A stretch of 64,000 nt of DNA. Source: Apteryx mantelli (Eukaryota; Chordata; Aves; Apterygiformes; Apterygidae). Positions 25,680 to 40,229 of this stretch are shown one piece after another (within the stretch, counting starts at the first letter, position 1; each line of letters starts with the position of its first letter). A program made the translations under genes and the position numbers. Location: the NCBI RefSeq assembly GCF_036417845.1, contig NC_089979.1:2657424-2721423 (forward strand), in the 5' to 3' direction. The notes under the pieces are model-generated. The model searched no databases. It saw nothing but the letters and a program-made list of their open reading frames with translations, and was not told where the DNA came from.

Positions 25680-28600
25680 ATATGTGCACTCACACATGCA
25701 AGCATCCAAGAAATAAATAACTAGCATTCTCAGAAATAAATATGTAAGATAGGGAACTAGAGCAAGGAAGAACAAATGCAAAGAGCAGCGTCGCAGTACT
25801 GCAACGTTCCCTGATGACTACGGTGACATTCTCTAGTCTCTTCTGTAGGCTTAGTTTACTAATACTGATAGGAGAGTAACCAATCAAATAAAAGGACTAC
25901 TCACTTTGGTGTCTCTTCATCTCCCCATTTAGCTAATTTCTGTGAATCCCTCAACTTTTTTTTTTCTTTTAAAAACTACAAACAATAATACTATCTCATG
26001 ATGCTCACAGAGAATGTTCTTTTTCAGCCTCTCACTGTTGCGAGATCTCCAGAGCAAGGGATGTTACTGTGTTTAAGAGTTCCTAGCACAATTATACCTA
26101 CACGAAAATTGATATGCCTCAGCACCATGAGGTGCATGGAAACAATAATGGAGGGCAATAGCTGCATGCATCTGTAAAGAGCTATAATCAGGGTCGTCTT
26201 GAAGACGTATAAGCAATCCATTACTAGGGCAGAGTGTCAAAATTTCATAACCACAGGAATACAGCAGCAGGAGTTTTATGAAGAAGGTGCACATTAAGCA
26301 TGTGTCTGAGTCTATTCTCAAATCCAGATCTGTCTACCATCTACACAAAAATCATTTAAAAGAATTATATGAGACCCAGTACTTGGGATCTTTAAATTAG
26401 AGTTATGGGATATACTGAATACACTCCCCTGCAGGAATCAAGATCTTGTTTATGCAGTATGTACCTTAGGTACAGCTGGTTTAATGTATTATAGTTCAAC
26501 CCATCAGCAGTCATTGCTGTTTTAGCCTCTGCTACAACCTGATGGTTGCATGGACCCAAAGCGTGTAGTCATGGCCTGCAGCAGGCTTAGGCCAGCTTTC
26601 AAGTTCAGTTCTCACTGTGAACAAATAATTTGGCATTCCTCATTATACTGGCGGGAAGTGAAAGAACTAACATGGATCCTGCAGCAAGCCTGGAAACCAA
26701 GAGGAAAAGCTGAATATCTTTCCTGAAGGTCTCAGTCATGCTCTTGACCTAAGAGTCTGTTTAAAATATATCTCATTATGTCACCAGAGACCAAGTTATA
26801 GTAAGAGAATGATGGAGATGTTGGATGAATGTCTTTGGCTGTAGTCTGGTGCTCTCTGGAAGGTGTGATGGAAATATTTGGGGGAAGTATGGTAATGGAG
26901 AAACGCTTGTTTTACAGGTAAGCAGATACCAGAGAAAATACCAGCATAAAGTTATCTGTTATGCCTGGTTAAAATGTGGAACAAATAACAATAGTGAGAC
27001 GCACCATTAGAGGCCAAAGAATGACACAAGAATCTTGTCATCTCTCATGTCAAGAAAACAAGCTGAACCTGCCCTCTTAGTGTGTTTAAATCACACTGTT
27101 TCCTTACAGAGGAAAAGATTAACTGTTCCCTTGAAAAACTGCAGTACGACAATCATGCAATCCCTGCACCTCCCTGTATGAAAGAGCTCTTCTCTTCCAT
27201 AGCTGAGGGTCAAAAGTTTAGTGAAATTAACTTGCCAGAATATTGTTTTTTTATTTAAGGGAGAATCTGTAGTATTTAAGTTCCAGACGTGACTGCTAGA
27301 GCACATAGCGGCATTCACATCTAACAGGATTATTGCCCTCTTCTCCTTCATTGCCCTGTCTGTGAGGGTAAAGATAAAATACAGGCGGAATGAGCAGAGA
27401 CCCAGTCCTGGATATTACAGTGTCATAGTCATAAGCCAAGCCTTTTTTCAAAGCCGGACCTGTCTATTATCCACATTATGAACACTGAAGCCAATGGTGC
27501 AGACGCAGAACCTGGAGCTCTTTAAATGAGGAATTGCTGAGCGCACTAAGCCCGTTGCAGGAGACCCGGTTCATGCAGAACTGAGCAGATGTAGGACCGG
27601 AGGTTCAGAGGTGACACATATTCTTATGATTCCAGGGAATTTCTTAAACATATTTATTTAATGACATCTACGGAGCAGAGTGCTTGTAAGTACTACAGAG
27701 ACCAATTCTGACACATCAAAACCCAGCATCCTCACTGCATATGGAGATGGAGAAGGATGTCTCAAGATGCAAGTTCTCCAGAAAGTACCTTTATCTTCTA
27801 AATGTGTCACATCAGAGTTGCTTGGTTGCTGTCTTGCCTGGTCTTCTTACAGATCCTATACTTGGTGAGGCTCTAGGAATGCTAGGGGAAGGCAGATGAA
27901 GGGGTATTTTTTCATTTACTTTAATGACAAAGAAGTATAGACATGGGGTACATCTTTGCAATGCTGATCTATGGTCTTTCATCAGATCTGCCAATTTCTT
28001 CAGGTAAACTTTGAGCTATCGTGGGGAGAACGGACAACATCACTGAAGACTAGTAAAGCTGAGGAACAAAATTCTCAATGTCCCTCCCCTCTGAGAGGGA
28101 GAAAATGAGGCATTTAAGGCGTTTCCTTTTATTTTGAGGCAGATCGGGTTTTCTTTTGTCTTTCTGGAGGCAGGCAAAGGTATGTACAGATACAGAGTAT
28201 CTTCTGTCAGGATGGATATGGATCGACTAACTTTCTTTATGAACATCAACTTATTGAACCTGGCTGTGAACTGAATATCAGTATTGGAGAATGTGGTTTT
28301 GCAAATATACTAATTAGCCTGATTAGAACAGCTATCTTAACCTCTTAGAGCCACAACTTCTAAAACAGACTACTATTTAACCTTCTGAAGAAATGCCCTG
28401 AAGTTATACAGTGCAGAGTCCCTGATGGTTCCACCAACACTGGATACTGCTTCCATAGCAATACATAAACCAGGTTACTAGGAACAGCTACCTTGGAGCT
28501 TCAAATTAGTGTCCTGCCTGAGAAAATTTTTGACTCAAGCCTTAGTCTGTGAGACCTATGCTAAATGCTTCTCTAATTCTGTGATTTAGAAGGCCTGACT

Positions 28601-31600
28601 TTGCTGCATGCTGTACAGTTGTAGGGATAATGTGAATTATCCTTGCCTATGTAATGGGATTTAACATGTTAAGGAACCTGCAGTGTAAAATTCTGTGTAA
28701 AAGCTAAAAGGGTACCAAAGACCATGGGGGATTTTGTGGAGCAGCTGACAGATACACCTGCTAGGGATAAGTACTATCTGTACAGTAGGGAGCTTGTTTT
28801 TTAAATTTTTATAGATATTTGAGTTCAAAAGGAGTTGTTGACAGGTGGAGGCCCATCTTTTCTTTCTTGAAGAAGAATTTTCAGAGCTTTGTACAGATGG
28901 CCAGATTCTGTGTTTGCCTGCTTATCTTGTGGTTTTGCACCGGTGTGGGATCCTCCTAGACAGGGTCTCTTTGCATTCACCTTACACATGCTTCACCTTA
29001 CAGTTTCTGATTTGCCTTATCTCAGATGGCATAGCCATCATTTCAGTGGTGAATGGGGTTTCTGATAAAAAACCTTCCTCTAAATGTCCAGCACTCCTGC
29101 TGGTGACAGGTTCATCGCAGGAGGTGGCTTGCGGTTTGAGGCTCATGATAAAACTGATCCCAGGCTGATTTGAATGAAGTAGCTCAACTGAATGTGAACA
29201 TGCCCCTGTTGAACCTTGGCTTGCAGGTTAGCGCATCCATCCAGGGAGGTGTTTCATCAGACATGATGCTTTCTGACCTAGAATATTTCATGTTCCTCCC
29301 AGTTCTGAGCTCCTAACAAAATCATCCTCTGTATTTCCACGCTGTTTCTGTGCTTGTTCCAGGCTCATTGCCATGTGACATGCTGCCACTCGAAAATGCT
29401 GTCTCTTCTTTTAGCTTTATGAAAGCCATCAATTAAGAGGCCAGTTGCATCCATGATGTTCTCCCTGCCGTTAACGGCTGCTCATTCAAATGCTACCATC
29501 CTGTGGGTAAAATGGCTATTAAAGGTGTTCTCTTCTCACCTTGTTTAGGTGTCTAATAAAAGAATAGAGGGACTTGGGAACAGAAACTCATAAATACTAG
29601 CAGCTGAAGTGATGCATTGTCCCATCAAAGGCCATTGCTTTTAATTCACCGTTTCCCAGAGGATTATTCTAACTGCTTCTTGTATGACCCAGCTTCTCTT
29701 TGTATGAATGACTAAGCGCAAGAGTCCTTTTATATGACATTCATTATTTACTTTTTTATACCCTTTTGGAGATTCTTTCTCTTTCTTCAGTCCCCTCATT
29801 TCTTTCTTTTAATTTCTATCCCAGCTTTCTCACTGTGTCTCAGCATTATGGCTGTGAAAGCCAGCACTCGGGAATACACCCAAGTCCAATTTTTTGAGCA
29901 CTTGAGAAATGTTGAGAAAACGTTTTGACGAGAGTAACAGAAAAGCTTGTCTTCTGAAAGTGTAGCCATAACAGGGGTACCAAACTCTGCTCCGTGTTCA
30001 TCAGTAAAGCATCTTATATTTTCATGATCAACCTCCTATGCAAAATTTCCTCCCAAAGGGCTTTGTAGCAAGATTTAGCAGGCAGCATTCTTCCTTTATC
30101 AAGTCATGATAAAATAACATTTTTGCTGGGCACAGTGTTTTCATGATAATGTAAGATCAAGATATTCCTCACACATGGCCACAGTTTGCTGTATTTATCA
30201 TGCATCTCACAAGTCCTTTTTCATTCCCACAGGTATGGATAGCAATGTTAATTTTAGCTCAGAGATGGCTGTAGCAAGGGGTAAGAACATACAGATAAAG
30301 AAGAGCAGACGGTTATCTAAGAGTGACTCCCAAGTATAACTGAGTGCAAAATGTTTTTTTTTCATTCTGTGAAAAATGTTAATAAAATATCTCCAAAAGT
30401 TTTCATCTTTTCCAGGATGAACCCATGTTCTTTCAGCATTCCTGAGCAAGAGAAGAGGAAAAACTCCTTTTCTTTGCCTGGGGAGTGGAGAAGTCACTGG
30501 ACAGATGGCAGAAGCAGGCAGAAGTCTTTGCCTGACTCAAAGCAGGGATTTCAGCCAAGGCAAACAATATTCACTAGTTCATTCTGGAGGACCAAGTGAA
30601 CCTTTCTTCCTTTCTTTTTGTATTTACCATTGCATAGCGATACCAGCTGCACCTGAAGAATGCACTTGGCCATCCAAAGAGGCAGTCAGGATCTACATCT
30701 TCCATGTGAATCTTCCTTAATACTCCTGAAGAGCAGCTGCTGAAATACAGGAACTCATACTGACAAAGGCAGGCTTAATCTTTGCTGAAGTGACCTAAAT
30801 ACAGGTCCCGCTGTCAATGATGGATGAAGCAGTTCCACATATTCCATATTTTATCTATCAGTCCTCAAAAAATTATACATTTAAGTATCTTCTTCACCAG
30901 TTTGAGGAACAGGAGACATTATTTATAAAATAGTCCCCTTTTTGTGTGTTTATATCTGAACTAACCATTTGTTCCACAGTCACTGATGTTCCCAGAAATG
31001 ATGCATATCATGATATGGTGTGTAAGGAATAGATATTTTTAACAATACTTTGCAGATCCACAGCACCTTCCAGCCAAAGACAGTAAGATAGCTTGCTAAT
31101 CTCCACTCTTAGTTCCCTTTGCACATCCCTCAGAGAGAGGGGTGAAGACATTTAAGGACGGGTTTTGTCATTCATGCATAATGTCACCCCTACAATGCAT
31201 GTCGGGGCAGCAAGAGAGAAATGGCATTTCCAGTTGCAAAAGCAAGGGAAAAAGAAAGAGGTGGAGAAGAATTTATGGAAGACAGATGTTGCATTTCGCT
31301 CCAGATGATTCCAAAGGGTTTTTTTCCAGAGCCAAGAGTAGCCTCCAGTGGTGAAAGCCTGACAGCCTTGCCATAATGGGATCATGTTACTGATTTTCAT
31401 CTAACCAAAAGTACTCAGACTACCTCAACGTCGTAACCAAACCACTGTTCTTTCCACTCAAATGAGTCTCCTGTCTTTGCATTTCCAAATCCTGTGCTCA
31501 GCTATGCATCCCCATTCCCTGCTGAGGTTGGGATAGGACTGTCACAGAGGCTACTTACGGTGGTATTTGCTATTTCGAGTTTGTAGACGGTTAATAACCA

Positions 31601-32140
31601 TTCATCTTTCTGAGCGATTTCCAAAGACTCCTTTGCTCACAGAGTTGGGCAGGCGTGCAGGGATGAAACATCTGTGCTCTGAGAAGGGATTGACTGAATG
31701 GACTTTTCCCCTTTGCCAAAGCATGAATGGACATTAGAGGGTGCAAGATATCTAAAATTCAGACAGTTTGACGTTTTGTGCAACATTAAGTATGTTCACC
31801 ATCTTCTCCTGTGTAATAATTAACTCCTCGAGGTAACAAGTACTGTTTGGAGACACCAGAACGGTGAGAGGTGAAGCCCTTTGGCACTGAGACGCATTTT
31901 AAGTCTGCAGGTCTGAGCTGCCAGTGAGCGCTGACTATCCCAGCAGGGAGATGTCTGGGGAGGCAGAGTGTGTGCGTGTCTGTCAGACCACAGCATGAAA
32001 AGATTGATTGTGGCTTCATTGGCACCTTCTTGAAAAATAGTTGTGTTGCTGTTTGGCATGAAACCAAAAACTTTGTCAAATCCAAAGGAAGTGTTTCAAG
32101 TCAGTCAATACTTTGAACTGTGGAAATATTTCAATTAAGC

Positions 32141-32156
32141 TTTTTTTTTTTTTTTT
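32141..32156. repeat. T16 homopolymer
   Basis: An uninterrupted run of T; no adjacent retroposon body recognised. Confidence 0.85.
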
Positions 32157-34949
32157 AATTGAAGAAAACTTGGAAGTGAGAATCTGTTTCAGATCCTAAA
32201 TATCTGGTTGTTTCATACTGGAAAAATGAGAAAATGATTACCCTGACTGTTCAGTCATTCCTGCTCTGCCTTTCAGGCATCCTTCAGGCTTTTTACTGAT
32301 TCAGAAACCCCATGAAATTGTCACTAGTTTAAGAAGCAAACTCATCAAGGAAATGTAACACGAACATTTGCATGCTTGATAAAACAGTATGCTGAAGTCA
32401 TGCAAGGGATGATTCCCAGCTGCCAATAACATCGGGGGAAACAATGTCCAACACAGAACTTTTTGTAAATACAATTTGGAAGCTACCCAGCCCAACACTG
32501 GGTGGAAACACACATCTCCTCACCATCAGCGCTGTCTACTCCAAACTACTGCTGCCTTTTCAATATTGCTGCCTCGTACGAAGACACTGATAGACACCGA
32601 AATAATAGCACTTTGAAAATGATAGAAGTGGCACATTAAACTCTGCTCCCGTTCCTTAGCTTTGAATGATAACAAGCATTCACCAACAAATATTAATTAT
32701 AAAGATGCAGCACAACACACACCAGGAAATTATAGGCAGAAAAAAATCGATCACCTCAGAATGACATGAAAGGAGTGCTCACCCAAGAACTTCTAAAAGC
32801 CAGAACTTCTGGTATGTGCCTGAAATGTCCTGGCAGGAGATAAAGATCTTATCACTCAGTGAAATGAAAAGCGCAGCTTTTCAGGAACATATTTCTGAAC
32901 CCACAGAAGTAATGCCAGCATTCGATGAGGGAATCCAGCATTCCCTCTTCTGCACCTGAAAACTTATGGAAGATGCAGATATCGTGTGTTTAAAAATGGA
33001 TGCAATAGTTCGCCAGCTTGTGACTGGTGAATTCAGAGGATCATCCATATTGGCAATGTTTGCAGAGCCTATACTTATGCAAGGTGCATGAAAGAAAATT
33101 ATCAAGCCTTCCTGGACTCCACTATGGCTCAGTAACCTTAGTGTGAATTTATAATTCACTGTTGCTTTTCAAAATGCCATACACAAGAGAGGGTGAGGGA
33201 GAGACTCAGAGGGATAGCCAGTAAGTGGAATGGGTTATTGGGGAAGATGATTGAAGAATCTCATTATGTAGAAGTTTTACTGACATTTCTTTCTACAGAA
33301 GGCAGCCTGCCATCTCAGCGTTTCTTCTCCGATTCTTGATGTGTCTTATCTTCTCAACCATGTGTTCATACGCTTTGTTAACGAGCATGATATATAATAC
33401 ATTTCACACAGAGCCCAGGCAAGCCTGATTTACAAAGGATGGGGTGAAAACCTGCCTTTGCTATGGGACGTGAATCCTAACGTAGCAGAATTTTCTGCAA
33501 ATGCTATAAAGTTGTAATTAATGGAAGTAGGATAAGAATAGACAAGTCAAGCCAATACCTGAGATACATCTTAATTTTCCCTTTTGGTACAAACATTTTT
33601 CAATACATGTTTCTTCTAGTCAGCTCAGCTGGACAGATACTTTAATATTTTAGGCCCAATTTATATGAACTACAATAGTTACAGATTGCTGTTTTATCAG
33701 CCAACCTGTCTCATCTGAGTTGCAGTAATGTAAGAGAAAAGGCCAGCCTCATCTCACTAGGATCTATTTAGATATACATGAAACATTTTTTAGACTTTCT
33801 GAGCCAGTTGTGTTATAAGGTCTACTGAAAAGTAGATTTAAAAAATAGACTTACATGAGCAAATCAAAGAAAGAGATATTCAGCTTTATTCAAACCCAGT
33901 ACAGGTTTATAGGTCCCGATGGGGCTAAAATGGACTTCTTCAACCTATTTCTCAGTTTCATTTATGCCTTTATTTTTCCTTACTTCAAACCTGTTTATAA
34001 AACCTATTGATGGCACTGTTATATTCACTGAACTGAATGCAGGATCAGACTTTGCATTAAGATTCCTAATGGATCTGTTTGATCCTCATTAAGATATATC
34101 TAATTTTTTAAGAGTTCAAACTGAAGTTTTAGCAATGCAAAGCAACTTGAGACACAGGGCTACTTTTCCCATTTGTCCTATGTTTCCCATGTTCCCATCA
34201 CTGCAGACAATGTTCTTCTTCCCACTAAGAAAATAAGATATTGACATTTGATACCAAAAGGTATTATTCAGCTCTTTGTTTATTATTATACAAGCCAGTC
34301 ATTCTACTTCATCCACTTAAAACAGCACAAGACATTGCTGGGCAACTGCTAGGGTGACTCTGAGGGAAAAGGCAAGGGAGACCTCATCGCCTTTTTGACT
34401 TTCAACTGTCCTTTCCTCCAGTGCAGGCTGTTGCTCTGTGCATTGACTAGTCCTTTTGCAAATTAGGGCATGATTTTTTCCTGTTTGTCTTGTTTTTGAT
34501 TCTTCAGGTGAAACTTCAGCGCTCTTTTCTCCTTGTTACCCTTCCCATGTCTCCTTTGATTGAGCAGCAACGGAGGCCACCAGCTGTGATGATCCATCAT
34601 GAAGGTGGCAGAGTTTCGCGACGAGAGGCAATAAAGAAGGCTGTGATCAGCCACCTGTTTAAATGACAAACATTTGTCCAAGAAATACCATGAGAGCCGC
34701 TCAGACTCTTTGGAACTTGCTCTTCCAGATGGTTTAATTTATGAGTTTCTACAGTCAGTCATGGGATTGCTCTTTTCACAGTGTCAAAACAATCCAAACA
34801 GGCTTTGCATGGGACAGCTTGTCTTGAAAAAAACCCTCTGTACCTTTAGCCAACTAGGAAAATCATGCTCGTTCTCAGAGAAGATGATTATGGTTTGGGA
34901 AAACTTGTTAAAAAAAATGAATGTACAAGAGAGATAGAAAAGGTTGATA

Positions 34950-35375
34950 AATTGAAGCGAGTTCAGCAGAGGGTCATCAAGAAAGTCAGAGTACTTGCCC
35001 TGTGAAGAGAGGCTGCGGGAATGGGGCTTGTCCAGCCCGGAGGGGGACCTAACAGCAGCCCCCCAGAATCTGCGAGGAGGTTTTGAAGGGGACAGAGCCA
35101 GCCTCGTCACAGAGATGCATGGCAGGACGAGACAGCAGACACACACTGAAACACGAGAGATTGATTCTGGACATTAGGACAAACTTTTTCTCTATAAGGA
35201 AAAGATTGCCCGAAGATGGCTGTGAAACCTTTATCCTTGGAGATTTTCAAAACCTGATTGGATCATTCCCTGAGCAACCTGGTCTAATCTCCTAGTTGAC
35301 CCTCATTTGAGTAGGATGTTGGGCTGGACACTTCCTGAGGTCCCTTCCAACCTGAATGATCCTGTGATCTGATGA
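34950..35375 (+). mobile_element. CR1 LINE 3' fragment
   Basis: Ordered CR1 blocks: GCAGAGGGTCATCAAGAAAG, GAAGAGAGGCTGCGGGAATG, GGGCTTGTCCAGCCCGGAGG, TTCTGGACATTAGGACAAAC, CCTTGGAGATTTTCAAAACC, TGAGCAACCTGGTCTAATCTC, GATGTTGGGCTGGACACTTC and GAGGTCCCTTCCAACCTGAA, then CCTGTGATCTGATGATC at the end. It covers the reverse-transcriptase C-terminus and the 3' UTR. It is moderately diverged, with broken frames. Confidence 0.9.
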
Positions 35376-38300
35376 TCAAGTATAGACACTATGATCTCCT
35401 ATCCATCTTTGTGGTGCTGGATATGGTACGTTCTGTGGACACTCCTGAATTTGAAACTTAAGACAAAAACACCTACTAAATAACTCCAGGATCTCTGCTG
35501 CTTCTTCATCACGGTAGGAACTCCTTGTTTAGAAACAAAGCTGGCAGTTGCCTTAGGGTTTACTGAGGTAGACGTAGAAATGAAAATAGGTGGTAGCCAG
35601 TGAAGGCTGAAATGTTCAGGCTTGCTATGATACAGTCAGCTGCTTCTTTGATGAAATACTGCCCAGATACTGCAGTCAACAACCAGGACTCCGTTTTTCT
35701 GAGAATTGTTCTTAGAAGCGCATGGGTCAAGTTTTTTCTTCAGTACAAACCTAAGATCTTTATTTAAGACTCATCTGTATTGTTGGATGATACAGCACTT
35801 AGAGAGATGTGGAGCACATCCTTCAAGGTTATTGCAATACAAGTCCCTAAATGCAGAGCATGAAGAGAGGTGTCTTAATATTCAAGTGTACTAAGCATCC
35901 AGTGTCTCCCAGTGCTAGCTTTTGCAGGAAACAAGAACTTAGGCTAATACAGAGTCAGAGTTCAGTGTCCAAATCAAAAAAGAAAGTGGGTGTGATTCAG
36001 CTGGATTGATACAAATTTGAAAGTTAGGTTAGTTGGGTCTGGAATTTCTTTTTTTTTATTGTTGGCTCACAAGCAACAACAACAAAAAGCTGCTTTTATA
36101 AGTTTTCTTTGCTTGCAGTTAAATGTTTTGCTTCATTTTCAGGTTCTTTAAGGTTTCAAATAAGCCTTTCTAGCTAAGGGCCAACTGAAAAAGAAAAAAA
36201 ACAAATTTCTTTTAGAAGGGAACAGTAAAAGCATTCTTCTTCCACAAGAATCATGTAGATATTTCCAAAAAGTTTTATTTTCAAATTTATATCCCATAAG
36301 GCATAACTTTTATTTCTTTATTGGTTGAAATTAATGACCTAATACAACTCAGTTTGGGGAATAAATTGTTCCCCTTGGAGGCCCTTTTTTTTCTTGAATT
36401 TACTTTTGGATTAAAAAAAGGAGAGAGAGAAAGAGAGACAGACAGACAGACAGACAACTTCCATTCAGACATAACCAGAAAATGTTTAACTGAAAAGCTG
36501 TTCTGAATGCTCTGTTCCAAGGACTTTGCCTAGTCATCTGGTCAGACTAACTGAATAACCTTAAATAAGAATACTGCAGACTCACCAGCCATCTTTTAAA
36601 TGTCATCTACACGCAAAGCTTGTCCACTGCAACATTTTCTTATGGATGCTTTATACAGAACCAAATTGTGTCTCTGATTAACAAGACAGACAGGTCTGAT
36701 TAAACAGACAAAACTCCTTTGAACTACAACTACCAGAAAGGAAGTTAACAGCTTAGAAATGACAGACAGTAAAAACCAGGTTATCCAATTTATGATAGTC
36801 ATAACAGCTCGCTGTATCATATACCGTCCCCCTAGTCCATATAAGGTTTTAATACAACTGTTTTTTTATTTACATGTACATTAAATCTTTCTTGGGAGTT
36901 AAAGGAATTGCTTTTAATGCTGTTTCTTGCCACATCATCTGCAGAGCTCTTCACTAGTAAGCACTTGACGGAGCAGTCTTCTCCCAAATGCAACCCAGCA
37001 ATAAACAGCTAGAGAATGAGGCAGTAAATCTTAATGCATTCCGAAATAAGACAAGAGGAATTACAAAAAAAAAAAAGAAAAAGTTGCCTTTATTTTTTAT
37101 TAAGGATTGGAATTAAGGAAATGAGGCCAGCTTTTTCTGAATCTTAATGTGCTACTGTAATTTCTTTTTTAAGGGGATAGGCAGCTGGGAAAAGGGGATA
37201 GGAAAGGGAGTATCAACTGCAAGGAAGCTATACGGGTGTTTTGCTAAAAAGGTAGTTGAAAGGAAACAGTGTGTCCTGTTCTTTACCCACCGTTTGCACC
37301 GGAGGCTGGAGCGTATGCAGATCTCTGTTCCTCTAGAAGAGGCATTAACTCATTGTAATTCCTCATGGAGTTCAGCAGGATTTCGAAGTGCAGCTGAGAA
37401 AGAAATTGTATGCTGATGACCATGCAGATGATGCACTGCAGTGGGACCTGCTGGATGAACATACAACTTCTGCTTGCCTGAGCTAACAGAGCTGAAAACA
37501 CACATCTTTGTGCCTTGAACTAAGGATCCAGCTAGGGGCAAGGGCTGGAAGAATCAGTTTCCTCTGATTTAAGGGAGCATTTATCTCGCAACTCAATGCA
37601 ACGTGCAGCTCCTCTGAGTAGAAGCAACACATCCCATACTGTCTGTGACCTGAAAAACAAGATCCCCACTTAAGTTTCCACATGCATCACGGGAGCAATA
37701 TGGAGCAATGCATCTGCTACAGAAACAGATGAACTACGCAGCTGAGGATCCTGTGCTTGGACTTACCAAAAAGGGAGTAAACCAAACACAGACCATATAC
37801 TGTTATCTTGCTACAGAAAGGATGCCATGACCTTGTCAAGTTACAGGGAATGTTGCTTGATGGCACCAGTTTTAAGCATGACAGTAGGGTCCTGACAGAT
37901 CCCTCTGTATGTACCAGAGCAAGCTGAAGCATTTTCATTTCACTGAAAAGCATCACTAGAAATCATGAATTTGCTAAAAAGCACAGCCAGAGACAGCAGC
38001 TTCGGTAAGCTGACTGATGCATTTTCCTGAATCTCCAAATTCAAAACATTGAGATAAATATGTTCAAATGTAAAATTTTTAATTGAGAAAAGCAGGGGAA
38101 TGGATAAAAGCTACCCTGTGGCTGGATTGTTCTCCAGTGTGACTCTTTCTGGACACACCATCTTCAAGTACCTAGTGACTAAATAATGCAAGGTATAGAG
38201 CCAGCCTGGGTTGCACCTGAAAATCAAGCTAGATAAGTTGCTATAGGAAGTTTGTTTCCTTTCTTCCTTTGCTTTGAAAAAAATCCATCTGTGTAACATT

Positions 38301-40229
38301 ATTCTACATCCAGATCAATGGCAGGAATCAGTACCATCATGCATTATCACATAAATCTTTTTCTTAATAGGCATGCAAATATTTACTGCGGGAGAAAAAA
38401 GTCTTTGGTGATTTCTAAACAGACCATTTTCTAGTAGATCCAGATATTTCCAGGCCAGTCTATCCCTTTCTCTAGGGAAAGCACCCTACTTCTTCTTGAA
38501 TCATTCTAAACCAACTGGGGCAGGAGATAGTTATTGAAAAGCACACAGTCAAGTTGATCATGGAGAAACCAGAAGGTAAGGTTGGATGAATTTCATCTGT
38601 CTTTAAGGGCCTGCAGTTTGTCTCCCTGTGAATGGGTCACTCCCTTTTAGAGTGCACGAAGAGAAGCGGGTGCATTTGGCAAATGATTCGTTTGATGTAT
38701 TTTGAATGTTTGCTTCAGGATGAGCTGAATCCCGCATCAAAGTCCATTGCTAAGTTAGACGAGCTCTTCACAAACTACAGGAGGAGTTTGGGGTAGTCAG
38801 TTTAGGTGTCAGTGTCTACGCTAAATCCTATAACAAATGATTTACCCAAAGTCTTGAAGCTCAGGTTGCAGAACCGCTACAAAAGGGCAAGTTGTCCAAA
38901 AGTCCTGCTACCCTGACAGCTGTGCTGGCTGAGGATCCTGCCCCACAGCTGGATTCGCATCTTGAAATCCCAGCACGAGTCTTTCCATTGCTCTGGAAAA
39001 TGCCAGCTGGTTGCATTTGTATTTACAACTCAGTTGTGTTTGAATGCTCAGAGGAAACATTTCTGCTGTTTTTTCTTTCACATCAATATTTATGACTCAG
39101 TTGATCGGGGCTGAGGTGGTGTATTTCAGGACGGGTAATTATTCCAGGGACTTTGTACATGAAAAAATAATGAAAGGCAAAACTGATTCATTTGTCTGAT
39201 CTTCACATGGAGGTAGAAAAAAATCCCACCTGCTCTGATAAGGAAAAAAGTTTTTTTTAGGGCTTGCACTCATGTTGTGAGAGTAATGCCTTAATCAAGG
39301 TCAGCCATAATTCAGCATTGTATGGACAGTTTCTTTCCCTGTTTTTCTGCAGCACCTTCCATTCAGCCCTCTCTAATTGATTCACCAATTCTCACATCAC
39401 ATATAAGTATTGTTCTCGCCATTGTATGTATGTGCTCAGCACGGCAAAGAAAAACTGTGCAGGGAATAAACCACAGAGCTTCCCTCTGCCCTCATCTAAT
39501 GGAGCCCAGGAGTTCTGTATGTTTCCCTGGCTCCAGCTGCTTGACTGAATTCCATTTTTTGATGAGGAGTTATTTAATAAGGTTTTTTTAATTGCTTTTC
39601 TCTGGGTTTTGCATGGACCAAATTAAACCCATAATGTGTTCAGATAAATGTACTGTTATCCCAGGGCTGACATATCACACAGTGAAATTCTCTTTATTAA
39701 ACCAATTTTTCTTTTTAAACCATCTTCCTCAGAAGAGGGCTAGGAGAGAAAGAAGATGCTCTTGTGGCCCATACTCCAGCCTGGAGAGATGCTCCCTGCT
39801 CTTTGCCGCTGCCCATGGTGGCTGAATATAAATGTACATGAGAGCAAGAGGAGTTGCTTGTTTCTTCGGCTCAGTTCATCCTTGATTCATATGTATAAAA
39901 ATAAAACTCTTGGAACATTTTTTGCAAGACAGGTCTTCTAGGGCAACACATGGAGCCCAACAGCCAAACAGCTTTGCAGAACCCAAGTATGGCCAGGGGC
40001 TTAAATGCATTAACCACTTTATCCATGTCCTTCAGGGGACAATGCAAATTTGACTGAGTGTATTTTAGCCAGAATAGAGTTATAAGCAAGCCCTGGTGCA
40101 GTTGCATTGTCTGTGCCCTGTAGTGAGCCAGACAGCTAGTTGCTCTTGCAGCTTCTTGGGGCTACTGCAGGGCAGTTTGTGTGGCAGGGAGTATGAAGAA
40201 AGTCAGAAACTCTACTCCAAACAGAGGAG
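35376..40229. other. Intergenic, no gene seen
   Basis: Contains a GA/GACA repeat at 36412-36456 and an A-rich run at 37064-37081. No exon-like frame or clear interspersed repeat was recognised; the longest frame (37147-37416 plus, 89 codons) has no family features. Confidence 0.55.
36412..36456. repeat. (GA)n/(GACA)n microsatellite
   Basis: An A-run passes into GAGAGAGAGA, AAGAGAGA and then five GACA units. Confidence 0.9.

Larger units (their letters stand above)
22581..34949. other. Intergenic, no gene seen
   Basis: A long stretch with no recognisable exon or clear interspersed repeat. It contains A15 at 22975-22989, a short GT run at 25664-25679 and T16 at 32141-32156. The frames at 24282-24584 minus, 28845-29168 plus, 31786-32085 minus and 32881-33159 minus were inspected and carry no known domain, signal peptide or repeat signature. 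Confidence 0.55.

Noticed and set aside
26040..26115. Similarity of AGAGTTCCTAGCACAATTAT to the tail of an amniote repeat
   Set aside because: The match is limited to about 25 bases, too short to support a repeat call.
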